A stretch of DNA of 64,000 nucleotides from JAEUPI01 sp046348365 (GTDB lineage Bacteria > Pseudomonadota > Gammaproteobacteria > Burkholderiales > Burkholderiaceae_C): NCBI GenBank assembly GCA_046348365.1, contig JAXMEL010000003.1, forward strand, positions 682,001 to 746,000. Reading direction: 5' to 3'. The translations under genes and the position numbers were made by a program. Shown here piece by piece: positions 8,852-17,854 of this stretch; positions within the stretch are counted from its first letter, which is position 1, and each line of letters begins with the position of its first letter. Under the pieces are notes generated by a model. That model saw only the letters and a program-made list of their open reading frames with translations. It had not been told where the DNA came from and searched no databases.

Positions 8852-11218
8852 ATGACATCCGCAACGCACAGCGCGGGCCCGACCGGCACAGCCGGCGCGA
8901 GCGCGCGCGCAGCTCGCATCGCATCGCGCATCGGCTGGCGCCACGCGAAGATCCTGTTCGTGACCGTGCTCGCCGCCTGCGGCAACGGCAAGGAGGACGA
9001 CACCGGCGCCGCGGCCACCGTGCCGGCACCGTGCACCACCGCGCCGGCGCTGTTCTCCTCGTCGGTGTGGCCCAGCCTGCAGAGCAGTTGCACCACCTGC
9101 CACGTGCAGGGCGGCGTGGCCGGCGGTTCGCGCCTGGTGTTCGCTCCGTCGGGCGGCGAGATCGCCAACTACAACATCCTGCGCGACTACGCGAAGGACA
9201 ACTCTGCGCTGCTGCTGTCCAAGTCGGTCGGCCAGCCCACGCACGGCGGCGGCGCGCCGTACGTGAACACGAGTTCGCCCGCCTACACGAACCTGAGCGC
9301 GCTGGTGCCGCAGATGGCGGCGCAGGTGTGCACCACCACGGTCACGCCGCCGACGCAGGCGCTCGGCTACTGGCAGGACGTGGCTTTCGCCTCCGACGCC
9401 AGCGTGCTGGCCAAGGCCGCGGTGCTGTTCGCCGGCCGCAACCCCACCGCCGACGAAGCCGCCGCGGCCGGCGCCGGCGCCAGCGCGCTGCGCCAGACGA
9501 TCCGCGGCTACATGCAGGGCGCCAACTTCGAGCGCTGGCTCGACGACGTGGGCGACACGCACTTCCTCACGCCCGGCGTGCCGGTGCGCGGCAACACCGG
9601 CCTCAACGCCACCGACTGGCCCAGCGCCGGCGCGGTGCTCGGCGCCTCGGGCGTGACGCAGGTCGACAACGCCACGCGCAACCGCTTCGACGCCGCGCTG
9701 CGCCGCGAAGGCATCGAGCTGATGAAGTTCATCGTGCGCGGCGAGCGGCCGTTCACCGAAATGGTCAGCGCCAACTACACGATGGCCAACGGCATCCTCG
9801 CGCAGTACCTCGGCGCGACGGTGCAGGGCGCATTCACCAACGCCGCCGACGACACCGAGTGGCGCCAGGCCACGCTGCCCGAGCAGCGCCTGGGCGGCAC
9901 GCGCGAGCATGCCGGCGTGCTGTCGACGCACGCCTGGCTGTCGCGCTTCCCGACCACCGACACCAACCGCAACCGGCACCGCGTGAACATCCTGCTCAGG
10001 CAGTTCCTCGCCACCGACATCACCGCGATGGCGACGCGGCCGCAGGACGACGGCAAGACCTTCCGCGTGCCGGTGGTGGAGAACCCGGCCTGCGCGGTGT
10101 GCCACGACACCATGGACCCGATCGCTGCCGGCTTCCAGAACTGGAACGAGGCCAACCGCTACCTGCCGTTCCGCACCGGCGGCGGCGTCGACCACGCGCT
10201 GCCGCAGACCTACCGCTCGAGCAGCTACCCCAAGGACGCCAACAGCACGGCGTACTACAAGTCGGGCGACAACTGGTTCCGCGACGAGAAGGAGCCGGGC
10301 TACGCCGGCACCGCGATGCCCGGCGGCTACACCGGCAACAAGACCGCGCTGCAATGGCTCGGCGGCCAGGTGGCGGCCGACCAGCGCTTCGCGCTCGGCG
10401 CGGTGCACTTCTGGTACGAGGGGCTGTTCGGCCGCGAGCCGGTGCGCCAGCCGGTGGACACCACGTCGCCGCAATACGCCGGGCTCGCCGCCGCCTACAC
10501 CGCGCAGAGCGACGAGCTGAAGGCGATCGCCGCGCGCTTCAAGACCGACCAGGGCAAGGGCGCCTACAACGTCAAGGACCTGCTGGTCGACCTGCTGCTG
10601 AGCAAGTGGGGCCGCGCCGAGCGCGTGGCCGCCAGCAGCGCCGCGCGCGACATCGAGCTGAAGGACACCGGCGCCATGACCATGCTCTCGCCGGCAGCGC
10701 TGCAGCGCAAGCTGGCCGGCCTGGTCGGCAGCGGCTGGAGCGAGTTCGCCAAACCCTACACCGGCTGGGCGCTGAGCTACGGCGACTTCGACGGCGTCGG
10801 CCGCACCAGCCGCGCGCAGTCGCACACGATGATGCAGACGGTGACGATCGACCGCCTCGTCGCCACGCAGAGCTGCAACTACACGAAGGCCGACTTCGAC
10901 AAGCCCGCCGCCAGCCGGCTGCTGTTCCCGCAGGTGGCGCTCACCGACACGCCGGCCACCACCGCCGGGCTGGCGGCCATCACCGCCAACGTGCGCTACC
11001 TGCACAAGTGGCTGTGGAAGGACGACGTGCCCGAAACCGACGCCGAGGTGCAGCGCACGCTCAAGCTCTTCACCGACACCTGGGCCGACCGCGCCAGCGC
11101 GCCCGCGCGCCCGGTGAACTGCGCCTACAACAACGGCAACGACGCCAACTACACCGGCCGCTCGTGGGCGGCCGTGCTCGCCTACATGCTGGGCGACGTG
11201 AAGTTCCTCTACGAATGA
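8852..11218 (+). CDS. Secreted lipoprotein with two CxxCH haem-binding motifs (DUF1588/planctomycete-cytochrome-like)
   Basis: 788 residues. An arginine-rich N-terminus and the short hydrophobic stretch ILFVTVLAAC give a lipoprotein signal with lipidated Cys43. CTTCH at residues 80-84 and CAVCH at 414-418 are c-type haem attachment motifs. The second lies in the context CAVCHDTMDPI, typical of DUF1588/DUF1592-type secreted cytochromes. Such proteins are usually encoded directly before a DUF1501 protein, as here (21 bp downstream), and the pair is common in organisms rich in exported oxidative enzymes. The function is not established, and electron transfer in the cell envelope is the natural guess. 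The start was chosen for the strong GGAGG at 8842-8846. Confidence 0.7.
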   Translation: MTSATHSAGPTGTAGASARAARIASRIGWRHAKILFVTVLAACGNGKEDDTGAAATVPAPCTTAPALFSSSVWPSLQSSCTTCHVQGGVAGGSRLVFAPSGGEIANYNILRDYAKDNSALLLSKSVGQPTHGGGAPYVNTSSPAYTNLSALVPQMAAQVCTTTVTPPTQALGYWQDVAFASDASVLAKAAVLFAGRNPTADEAAAAGAGASALRQTIRGYMQGANFERWLDDVGDTHFLTPGVPVRGNTGLNATDWPSAGAVLGASGVTQVDNATRNRFDAALRREGIELMKFIVRGERPFTEMVSANYTMANGILAQYLGATVQGAFTNAADDTEWRQATLPEQRLGGTREHAGVLSTHAWLSRFPTTDTNRNRHRVNILLRQFLATDITAMATRPQDDGKTFRVPVVENPACAVCHDTMDPIAAGFQNWNEANRYLPFRTGGGVDHALPQTYRSSSYPKDANSTAYYKSGDNWFRDEKEPGYAGTAMPGGYTGNKTALQWLGGQVAADQRFALGAVHFWYEGLFGREPVRQPVDTTSPQYAGLAAAYTAQSDELKAIAARFKTDQGKGAYNVKDLLVDLLLSKWGRAERVAASSAARDIELKDTGAMTMLSPAALQRKLAGLVGSGWSEFAKPYTGWALSYGDFDGVGRTSRAQSHTMMQTVTIDRLVATQSCNYTKADFDKPAASRLLFPQVALTDTPATTAGLAAITANVRYLHKWLWKDDVPETDAEVQRTLKLFTDTWADRASAPARPVNCAYNNGNDANYTGRSWAAVLAYMLGDVKFLYE

Positions 11219-11239
11219 CGCCAGGGGAGGCTATCGATC

Positions 11240-12502
11240 ATGCAACGCAGAGAATTCCTGTCGCTCGCCGCGCGCGCGGGTGTGGTGATCGCGCCGTGGG
11301 CGCTGATCCCCGAAGCGCAGGCGCAGAGCTACACCGGCCGCATCCTGATCAACATCCACGCCGAGGGCGGGCTCGACCAAAGTTCGTGGACCGACCCGCG
11401 CGATGCCGATCGCACGATCAACAACTACGCCGCCGCCGGCACGCCGGCCGGCGTGGCCGGCACCATCCGCTTCGCGCCGATGGGCAACAACGCGGCGTTC
11501 TTCGGCGCGCACTTCGGCAACATGCTCGTCATCAACGGCGTGCACAGCGAAACCAACGGCCACGACGAGGGCACGCGCAACCACGCCACCGGCCGGCTCG
11601 ACATGGGCTACCCCACCACGTCGGAGCTGTTCGCCGCCAAGCACGGCGCCGGCATGCCGATGGCGTGGATCAACGGCGGCGGCTTCGACACCAGCGCCGG
11701 CCTGGTGGCGGCCACGCGGGTGCCCGATGCCAACGCGTTCCGCGCGCTGGCCTCGCCCAACGCCGCCAGCACCAGCAACGACTTCATGAAGGCCTCCGAC
11801 CTGGCGCGCACGCAGGCCGTGCGCGCCGAGCGCATGAAGGCGATGCAGGTTCGCGGCGACCTGCTGCCGCGCTCGAAGGTCGCGGTGCAGGAATTCCTTG
11901 CCTCGGCCGATTCGCGCGCGATGCTGCAGCGGATCGCGCAAGGGCTGCCGGCGCAGTTCGACGCCGGCTTCCAGCAGGCGCACATCGCGCTGATCGCGGC
12001 GCAGGCGGGGCTCGCGTCGACGATCCAGCTGTCGTCGGGCGGCTTCGACACCCACAGCAACCACGACCAGCAGATGGCCAACGCGCTGCCGCAGCTGACC
12101 AACCTGGTCGACTACCTGTGGACCAAGAGCGCCGAGCTGGGCCTCGCGAATCGGCTGTTCGTGCGCATCTACTCCGAGTTCGGCCGCACGGCGCTCAACA
12201 CCGGCAACGGCAAGGACCATTGGGAGGTCGGCTCGCAGGTGCTGATGGAAGCGGGCGCCGCGTGGGGCAACCGCGTCTTCGGCGCCAGCGGGCCGAAGCA
12301 CGAGCAGCGCAAGATCAACCCGGCCACCGGCGCGATCGACGCGACGGCGGGCGTGGTGATCCGGCCGCGGCACATCCACGCCGCGCTGCGCAAGTACCTC
12401 GGCTTCGAAACCACCGACCCGCGCTTCAACCTCAAGGTACCGGCGGCCGAGCAGTTCGACTTCTTCAACCCGGCGCTCGCCACCGGTTATCCGATGGTCT
12501 GA
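11240..12502 (+). CDS. DUF1501 family exported protein
   Basis: 420 residues starting MQRREFLSLAARAG, a twin-arginine-like export signal with cleavage expected after AQA at about residue 28. Downstream blocks GFDTHSNHDQQM and FGRT(A)LN...GKDHW are the DUF1501 signature, an alkaline-phosphatase/sulfatase-like fold whose histidine and aspartate residues probably bind metal. It is the second gene of an operon with the two-haem lipoprotein, with a GGGGAGG ribosome site in the 21-bp spacer. The biochemical role is unknown for the family. Confidence 0.8.
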   Translation: MQRREFLSLAARAGVVIAPWALIPEAQAQSYTGRILINIHAEGGLDQSSWTDPRDADRTINNYAAAGTPAGVAGTIRFAPMGNNAAFFGAHFGNMLVINGVHSETNGHDEGTRNHATGRLDMGYPTTSELFAAKHGAGMPMAWINGGGFDTSAGLVAATRVPDANAFRALASPNAASTSNDFMKASDLARTQAVRAERMKAMQVRGDLLPRSKVAVQEFLASADSRAMLQRIAQGLPAQFDAGFQQAHIALIAAQAGLASTIQLSSGGFDTHSNHDQQMANALPQLTNLVDYLWTKSAELGLANRLFVRIYSEFGRTALNTGNGKDHWEVGSQVLMEAGAAWGNRVFGASGPKHEQRKINPATGAIDATAGVVIRPRHIHAALRKYLGFETTDPRFNLKVPAAEQFDFFNPALATGYPMV

Positions 12503-12512
12503 TGTCTTCTTC

Positions 12513-12541
12513 GATGGCGCCCGCGGCGCCGCGGCGCCATC
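12513..12541. terminator. GC-rich hairpin between convergent genes
   Basis: Arms GATGGCGCC (12513-12521) and GGCGCCATC (12533-12541) are perfectly complementary, and the 11-bp centre is itself nearly self-complementary. It lies between the ends of the DUF1501 gene and xsc, so it could terminate transcription from both sides. There is no U-tract. Confidence 0.5.
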
Positions 12542-12544
12542 GGG

Positions 12545-14368
12545 TCAGACGTAGTCCTTGTACTTGTCGAGGAATCGCACCGGCTTCGAGAGCGCGTCGC
12601 GGCGGAACGGGTCGCCCAGCTCGCGCGTGCACATGATCTCGATGACGGTGGTCTTCCTGCGCGTCATCTGCAGGTCGACCGCGCGCGCCAGCGCCTTGCC
12701 CACGTCGTCGAGCTTGTCGACGACGATGCCCTCGGCGCCCATGGCCTTGGCGAGCGCGGCGAAGCTCGGGTTGTCGAGCTCGCCGGCGACGAAGCGGCGG
12801 TTGTAGAAGTCGACCTGGTTCTTCTTCTCGGCGCCCCACTGGCGGTTGTGGAACACCACCGCGGTGACCAGGATGTCGTGCCGCACGCAGGTCATGATCT
12901 CGACCATGCTCATCGCCCACGCGCCGTCGCCGGCGTAGGCGATGGCCGGGCGGTCGGGCGCGGCGAGCTTGGCGCCGATGATCGTCGGCAGCGCGTAGCC
13001 GCAGTTGCCGAAGCTCATCGGCGCGAAGAAGCTGCGCGGCTCGTCGAAGCGCAGGTAGCTGTTGGCCACCGAGTTGATGTTGCCGATGTCGGTGGACACC
13101 ATCACGCGCGGCGGCATCGCGCGCTCGAGCTCGCGCAGCACCTGGCGCGGATGCAGCCACTTGCCGCCCGAGAACGGCTTCTCGCCCTGGGCCTCCTCGA
13201 TCATGTCGAGGCTGTACGGGTCGCGCTCGTGCGTCCACTCGGACAGCTCGCGCTCCCAGGCGTCCTTCTCGGCCCTGATCTTCGCGGCGCGCTCGGCCTT
13301 TGTGGCGTCGCAGGCGAGCTTGCGGCCGGCCAGGCGCTGCGTCAGTGCCTGCGCCGCCGCCTTCGCGTCGGCATGGATGCCGACGTGGATCTTCTTCACC
13401 AGCCCGAGGTTGGTGTGGTCGGCCTCGATCTGGATGATCTTCGCGTTCTTGGGCCAGTAGTCGAGACCGTGCTGCGGCAGCGTGCCGAACGGGCCCATGC
13501 GCGAGCCGAGCGCGATCACCACGTCGGCCTGCGCGATCAGCTTCATCGCCGCCTTGCTGCCCTGGTAGCCGAGCGGGCCTGCCCACAGCGGGTGGCTGGC
13601 GGGGAACGCATCGTTGCGCAGGTAGCCGGTGGCCACCGGCGCGCCGAGCCGTTCGGCCAGCGCCTTGCACGCCTCGACCGCGTCACCCATCACCACGCCG
13701 CCGCCGGCGAGCACGACCGGGAACTTGGCGCTGGCGAGCAGTTCGGCGGCCTCGTTGAGGCTCTGTTCGCCGCCGGCGCCGCGCTCGATGCGGATCGGCT
13801 TCGGGATCTCGCAACCAATGTCGCCGTAGAAGTAGTCGCGCGGGATGTTGAGTTGCGTCGGTCCCATGTCGGAGAGTGCGCGGTCGAAGCAGCGCGCGGT
13901 GAACTCGGCCATGCGCTTCGGGTTGCACACGTGGCCCTGGTAGCGCGTGAACTCCTGGAACATCGGCAACTGGTTCGCCTCCTGGAAGCCGCCGAGGCCC
14001 ATGCCCATGGTGCCGGTCTCGGGCGTGATCATCACCACCGGGCTGTGCGCCCAGTAGGCGGCGGCGATCGAGGTCACGCAGTTGCTGATGCCGGGGCCGT
14101 TCTGCCCGATCACCACGCCGTGCCGGCCGCTGACGCGGGCATAGCCGTCGGCCATGTGGGCGGCGCCCTGCTCGTGCACCACCGGGATCAGCCGGATGCC
14201 GGCCGGCGCGAAGATGTCCATCGCGTCCATGAACGCCGAGCCCATGATGCCGAAGATGTCGGTCACGCCCTGCGCGACCAGCGTCTCGACGAAGGCCTCG
14301 CTGGGCGTCATGCGGGTGAGGCCGGACGCAACGGTCCGGTTCGGTTTGTGATCGGTCTTCGCGGTCAT
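12545..14368 (-). CDS. xsc: Sulfoacetaldehyde acetyltransferase
   Basis: 607 residues, the usual Xsc length. This thiamine-diphosphate enzyme converts sulfoacetaldehyde and phosphate to acetyl phosphate and sulfite, the central step of taurine and other C2-sulfonate degradation. Xsc hallmarks are the GGFQEANQLPMFQEFTRYQG block near residue 130, the ThDP-binding GDGAWAMS (from residue 480) ending in VVFHN, and the C-terminal block SKPVRFLDKYKDYV. These distinguish it from acetolactate synthases. The N-terminal VVHEQGAAHMADGYAR contains the catalytic glutamate. The start at 14368 has GAGGAA five to six bases upstream. It is separated from the tau genes by an ABC transporter but belongs to the same metabolic route. 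Confidence 0.95.
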   Translation of the reverse strand: MTAKTDHKPNRTVASGLTRMTPSEAFVETLVAQGVTDIFGIMGSAFMDAMDIFAPAGIRLIPVVHEQGAAHMADGYARVSGRHGVVIGQNGPGISNCVTSIAAAYWAHSPVVMITPETGTMGMGLGGFQEANQLPMFQEFTRYQGHVCNPKRMAEFTARCFDRALSDMGPTQLNIPRDYFYGDIGCEIPKPIRIERGAGGEQSLNEAAELLASAKFPVVLAGGGVVMGDAVEACKALAERLGAPVATGYLRNDAFPASHPLWAGPLGYQGSKAAMKLIAQADVVIALGSRMGPFGTLPQHGLDYWPKNAKIIQIEADHTNLGLVKKIHVGIHADAKAAAQALTQRLAGRKLACDATKAERAAKIRAEKDAWERELSEWTHERDPYSLDMIEEAQGEKPFSGGKWLHPRQVLRELERAMPPRVMVSTDIGNINSVANSYLRFDEPRSFFAPMSFGNCGYALPTIIGAKLAAPDRPAIAYAGDGAWAMSMVEIMTCVRHDILVTAVVFHNRQWGAEKKNQVDFYNRRFVAGELDNPSFAALAKAMGAEGIVVDKLDDVGKALARAVDLQMTRRKTTVIEIMCTRELGDPFRRDALSKPVRFLDKYKDYV

Positions 14369-14693
14369 GCGGGTTCCTCGGTGCGAGCTGAAATGGTGGA
14401 AGCGTTGTGCCGGGACGGCACGCACGTCGAAGGCTAGGAGGCGCAGCGTCGGCGCGATAGAGCCAGTTGCCTGCGTTCGTAGGCTCCAGCGTCGGCTCCC
14501 GAGGGCCGCAGGGCCGCTGCCTTCTCGGCCAGGAGGGCGGCCGGCGCTGCTCTGGCCGAGCGCGCAGCGGGATGCGCGCCATCGGGTTTGTCTGATCTTG
14601 GGCAGCGCCGCTCAATCACCCTACGATTGCGCCGGCACGCGTGCGCGAGCTGCGCGCAACGCCGTCGAAAACCCCACAGGAGACCTCACGTCC
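14369..14693. promoter_or_regulatory. Divergent region between xsc and a sugar-type ABC operon, with a candidate promoter
   Basis: This 325-bp gap has a plausible sigma70 promoter for the forward operon: TTGGGC at 14598-14603 and TACGAT at 14622-14627, 18 bases apart, giving a leader of about 60 nt. An AGGAG lies about a dozen bases before the ATG at 14694. The middle (14500-14560) is dense in short GC palindromes but has no recognisable operator. The CTGGCACTA-like motif seen in front of tauA is absent. Confidence 0.35.
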
Positions 14694-16070
14694 ATGCGAA
14701 CCAAGCCGATGTCCGCCGTGCTGCTGGCCGCCGCGTTGCTGGCCGCTGCACCGGCGTTTGCCCAGGAGAAGCTGACCGTGTTCTGGGTCAAGGGCTTCTA
14801 CAAGTCGGAAGACGATGCGCTGCTCGACGCGATCAAGAAGTTCGAGGCCCGGAACAAGGGCATCAAGGTCGAGCTGTCGCAGTACCCGATCCAGGACATG
14901 ATCCCGAAGACGGTGGCGGCGCTCGACTCCGGCACGCCGCCCGACGTGGCCTATGCCGACGTCTACGACTTCCAGGTCACCGCCAAGTGGGCGTTCGACG
15001 GCAAGCTCGAAGACATCTCCAGCGTGATCGACCCGATCCGCGCCAAGTTCGAGCCGCATGCGCTGTCGACCACGTTCCTCTACAACGACCAGACCAAGGG
15101 CCGTGCGTACTACGCGTTCCCGATCAAGCAGCAGACCATGCACATCCAGTACTGGAAGGACATGCTCGCTGAAGCCGGTTTCAAGGAAAGCGACATCCCC
15201 ACCGGGTGGAAGGACTACTGGAACTTCTGGTGCGACAAGGTGCAGCCGGCGTACCGGCAGAAGACCGGCCAGCGCGGCTTCGCCACCGGCTTCCCGATGG
15301 GGGTGGACTCGAGCGACTCGTTCTACTCGTTCCTGACCTTCGCCGATGCCTACAACGTCAAGATGGTCAACGACTCGGGCAAGCTGCTGGTCGACGAACC
15401 GGCGGTGCGCCAGGGCCTGATCAACGCGATGACCGACTACACCGCGGTGTACGCCAAGGGTTGCACGCCGCCGTCGAGCACGAGCTGGAAGGATCCCGAC
15501 AACAACGTCGCGTTCCATAACAAGACGATCGTGATGACGCACAACGCCACCATCTCGATCGCCGCCAAGTGGCTCGACGACATGAACAACGCCGCGCTGA
15601 CCGATGCGCAGCGCGCGACCGCGAAGAAGAACTACACCGAGCTGATCGCCACCGCGGGCTTCCCGAACAAGCCCGACGGCACCAAGATGGTCTACCGCGC
15701 CGCGGTGAAGACCGGCGTGATCTTCAAGGACGCCAAGAACAAGGCGGCGGCCAAGAAGTTCATCGCCTTCATTCTCGACGAGGCCAACCTGACGCCCTAC
15801 GTCGAGGGCTCGCTCGGCCGCTGGTTCCCGGTGACCAAGCAGGCGCAGCAGAGCGCGTTCTGGAAGAGCGACCCGCACCGCCTGGCCGTGTACAACCAGT
15901 TCATGAACGGCACGACGCCGTTCGAATTCACCAAGAACTACAAGTTCACGGTGCTCAACAACGAGAACGTGTGGGCCAAGGCGATGAACCGCATCCTCAA
16001 CGAGAAGGTGCCGGTCGACAAGGCGGTCGACGAGATGATCGCGCGCATCAAGGCCGTCGCGGGCGGCTGA
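14694..16070 (+). CDS. Extracellular solute-binding protein, family 1 (CUT1-type)
   Basis: 458 residues with a clear signal peptide (AVLLAAALLAAAPAFAQ, cleaved near residue 24). The mature part has the family-1 pattern: LTVFWVKGFYKSEDDALLDAIKKFEARN, then TVAALDSGTPPDVAYAD, and a C-terminal KAAAKKFIAFILDEANLTPYV. It begins an operon with two permeases and an ATPase. CUT1 systems import oligosaccharides, polyols or glycerol phosphates. The ligand here is not recognisable. Its divergent position next to xsc makes a sulfonated or polyol substrate conceivable but unproven. Confidence 0.85.
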   Translation: MRTKPMSAVLLAAALLAAAPAFAQEKLTVFWVKGFYKSEDDALLDAIKKFEARNKGIKVELSQYPIQDMIPKTVAALDSGTPPDVAYADVYDFQVTAKWAFDGKLEDISSVIDPIRAKFEPHALSTTFLYNDQTKGRAYYAFPIKQQTMHIQYWKDMLAEAGFKESDIPTGWKDYWNFWCDKVQPAYRQKTGQRGFATGFPMGVDSSDSFYSFLTFADAYNVKMVNDSGKLLVDEPAVRQGLINAMTDYTAVYAKGCTPPSSTSWKDPDNNVAFHNKTIVMTHNATISIAAKWLDDMNNAALTDAQRATAKKNYTELIATAGFPNKPDGTKMVYRAAVKTGVIFKDAKNKAAAKKFIAFILDEANLTPYVEGSLGRWFPVTKQAQQSAFWKSDPHRLAVYNQFMNGTTPFEFTKNYKFTVLNNENVWAKAMNRILNEKVPVDKAVDEMIARIKAVAGG

Positions 16071-16124
16071 TCGTTGCGATCGGTGGCGGGGCACCACGCC
16101 CGCCACGCCCTCGCGTCACGAGCC

Positions 16125-16982
16125 ATGGCCGCCGCGATCCTCACTGCAGCGCAGCCGCCGCGGCGCTCGAGCCCCTGGCAGTTCTGGGGCCGCGCGCTGG
16201 TGCTGCCGTACCTGCTGGTGTTCCTGGTCTTCGTGCTGTACCCGGTGGGCTACGGGCTGTGGCTGGCGCGCCACCCGGCGAGCTACGTCGCGCTGTTCGA
16301 CGACCCGATCTTCTTTCGCACGGCGGTCAACACCGTCATCTTCATCGTCGTCGCGATCAACCTGAAGATGCTGGTCGCGCTCGGCCTGTCGGGCTTCTTC
16401 GTGCACGAGCGCTGGTGGATCCGCGTGCTGTCGGTGCTGTTCATCATCCCGTGGGCGGTGCCGTCGATCCCGACCATCCTGTCGGTGCGCTTCATGCTCA
16501 ACCCCGAATGGGGCGTGATCAACACGACCATCTTCAAGCTCACGCGGCTGGACGGCCCCAACTGGCTGAACGATCCCGCGCTCGCGCTCGGCTTCTCGAT
16601 GCTGATGCACGTGTGGAAGAGCCTGCCGTTCTGGACGCTGATCCTGGTGGCCGGGCGGCTGGCGATCCCCACCGAGCAGTACGAGGCGGCCAGCGTCGAC
16701 GGTGCCAGCGGCTGGCAGAAGTTCCGCTTCATCACCTGGCCGGCGATGCGCTCGCTGTACCTGACCTCGACGATCCTGTCGATGATCTGGACGCTGGGTG
16801 ACTTCAACAGCGTCTATCTGCTCACCGGCGGCGGCCCGGCCGACCTGACGCACGTGCTGGCCACGCTCGGCATCCGCTACCTGCGGCTCGACCAGGTGGA
16901 CCTCGCGATGGCCAGCATCGTGGTCTCGCTGCCGCTGGTGCTGCCGCTGGTGTTCTTCATGATGAAGAGGCTGTCGAAATGA
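16125..16982 (+). CDS. ABC transporter permease (CUT1, MalF/UgpA-like)
   Basis: 285 residues with six predicted membrane helices. The first is ALVLPYLLVFLVFVLYPVGYG. The cytoplasmic EAA loop reads YEAASVDGASGWQKFRFITWP, the contact site for the ATPase. ATG at 16125 was chosen because it leaves a normal N-terminus, although an upstream in-frame start at 16074 adds 17 unremarkable residues. It lies 54 bp after the binding-protein gene and overlaps the next permease by 4 bp (ATGA). Confidence 0.88.
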   Translation: MAAAILTAAQPPRRSSPWQFWGRALVLPYLLVFLVFVLYPVGYGLWLARHPASYVALFDDPIFFRTAVNTVIFIVVAINLKMLVALGLSGFFVHERWWIRVLSVLFIIPWAVPSIPTILSVRFMLNPEWGVINTTIFKLTRLDGPNWLNDPALALGFSMLMHVWKSLPFWTLILVAGRLAIPTEQYEAASVDGASGWQKFRFITWPAMRSLYLTSTILSMIWTLGDFNSVYLLTGGGPADLTHVLATLGIRYLRLDQVDLAMASIVVSLPLVLPLVFFMMKRLSK

Positions 16983-17833
16983 GTCGCGGCATCTCGTGGC
17001 GCAAGGTCAGCCGCGAGGCGCGGCTGCTGCTGGTGGGCATACCGGTGCTGCTGTGGACGCTGATCCCGGTGTACCACCTGTTCCTGTTCGCGATCTCGGC
17101 CAAGGACGAAGCCACCTCGGGCCGGCTGTGGCCCGCGCATCCGACGCTGCAGAACTTCGGCGTCGTGTTCAAGCAGCAGCACTTCTACCTCAGCCACTTC
17201 TGGCTGCAGCTGTGGAACTCGCTGCTGATCGCGCTGACGGTCGGCGTGCTGACGCTGTTCGTCGCCACCTGCGCCGCGTTCGCGATCAGCCGGCTCAAGG
17301 TGGCCGGCGGCCGCACGGTGATGAACCTGGCGCTGTTCACCTACTTCATCCCGGCGGCGTTTCTCGCGGTGCCGATGTACAAGACGATGGGCCTCTATGG
17401 CCTGCTGAACAACCAGTGGTCGCTGATCCTGGCGATGGTGACGATCGCGTCGCCGTACTGCATCTGGGTGCTGAAGCAGGCCTCCGACAAGCTGCCGCTG
17501 GAGCTCGACGAGGCCGCGCGCATCGACGGCGCGAGCCCGCTGCAGCTGTTCGCTCTGGTGTACCTGCCGCTGATGGTGCCGTCGCTGGTGGCGGTGGGCA
17601 CCTATGCGCTGCTGCTGGCGTGGAACGAGTACCTCTACGCGTTCCTGCTGCTGTCCAACGATACCGACATCACGCTGGCCGTGGCGCTGGGGCATTTTCT
17701 GTCGGCCGACGATTCGCCGTGGGAGCTGCTGATGGCCACCGGCTTCATCTATGCGCTGCCGCCGGCGGCGATCTACTACGCGTTCAAGCGCTACATGGTC
17801 TCGGGCATCACGGCCGGTGCCGTGAAGAGCTGA
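16979..17833 (+). CDS. ABC transporter permease (CUT1, MalG/UgpE-like)
   Basis: 284 residues, six predicted helices, with the EAA motif ELDEAARIDGASPLQLFALV near residue 180. The C-terminal RYMVSGITAGAVKS is the standard ending of MalG-type permeases. It overlaps the preceding permease by ATGA and is followed 21 bp later by the ATPase, making a complete importer with the genes on both sides. Confidence 0.9.
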   Translation: MSRGISWRKVSREARLLLVGIPVLLWTLIPVYHLFLFAISAKDEATSGRLWPAHPTLQNFGVVFKQQHFYLSHFWLQLWNSLLIALTVGVLTLFVATCAAFAISRLKVAGGRTVMNLALFTYFIPAAFLAVPMYKTMGLYGLLNNQWSLILAMVTIASPYCIWVLKQASDKLPLELDEAARIDGASPLQLFALVYLPLMVPSLVAVGTYALLLAWNEYLYAFLLLSNDTDITLAVALGHFLSADDSPWELLMATGFIYALPPAAIYYAFKRYMVSGITAGAVKS

Positions 17834-17854
17834 AAGGCTGAAGGGCTGCACGCC

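Noticed and set aside
8626..12636. A 1,336-codon open frame on the + strand covering the two-haem lipoprotein and DUF1501 genes
   Set aside because: It is another frame of two well-supported genes. Its arginine/alanine-rich translation lacks any domain. Long shadow frames are expected at this GC content because stop codons are rare.
12545..14368. Acetolactate synthase as an alternative identity for xsc
   Set aside because: The EANQLPMFQEFTRYQG block and the C-terminal SKPVRFLDKYKDYV are Xsc-specific, and no regulatory small-subunit gene follows.
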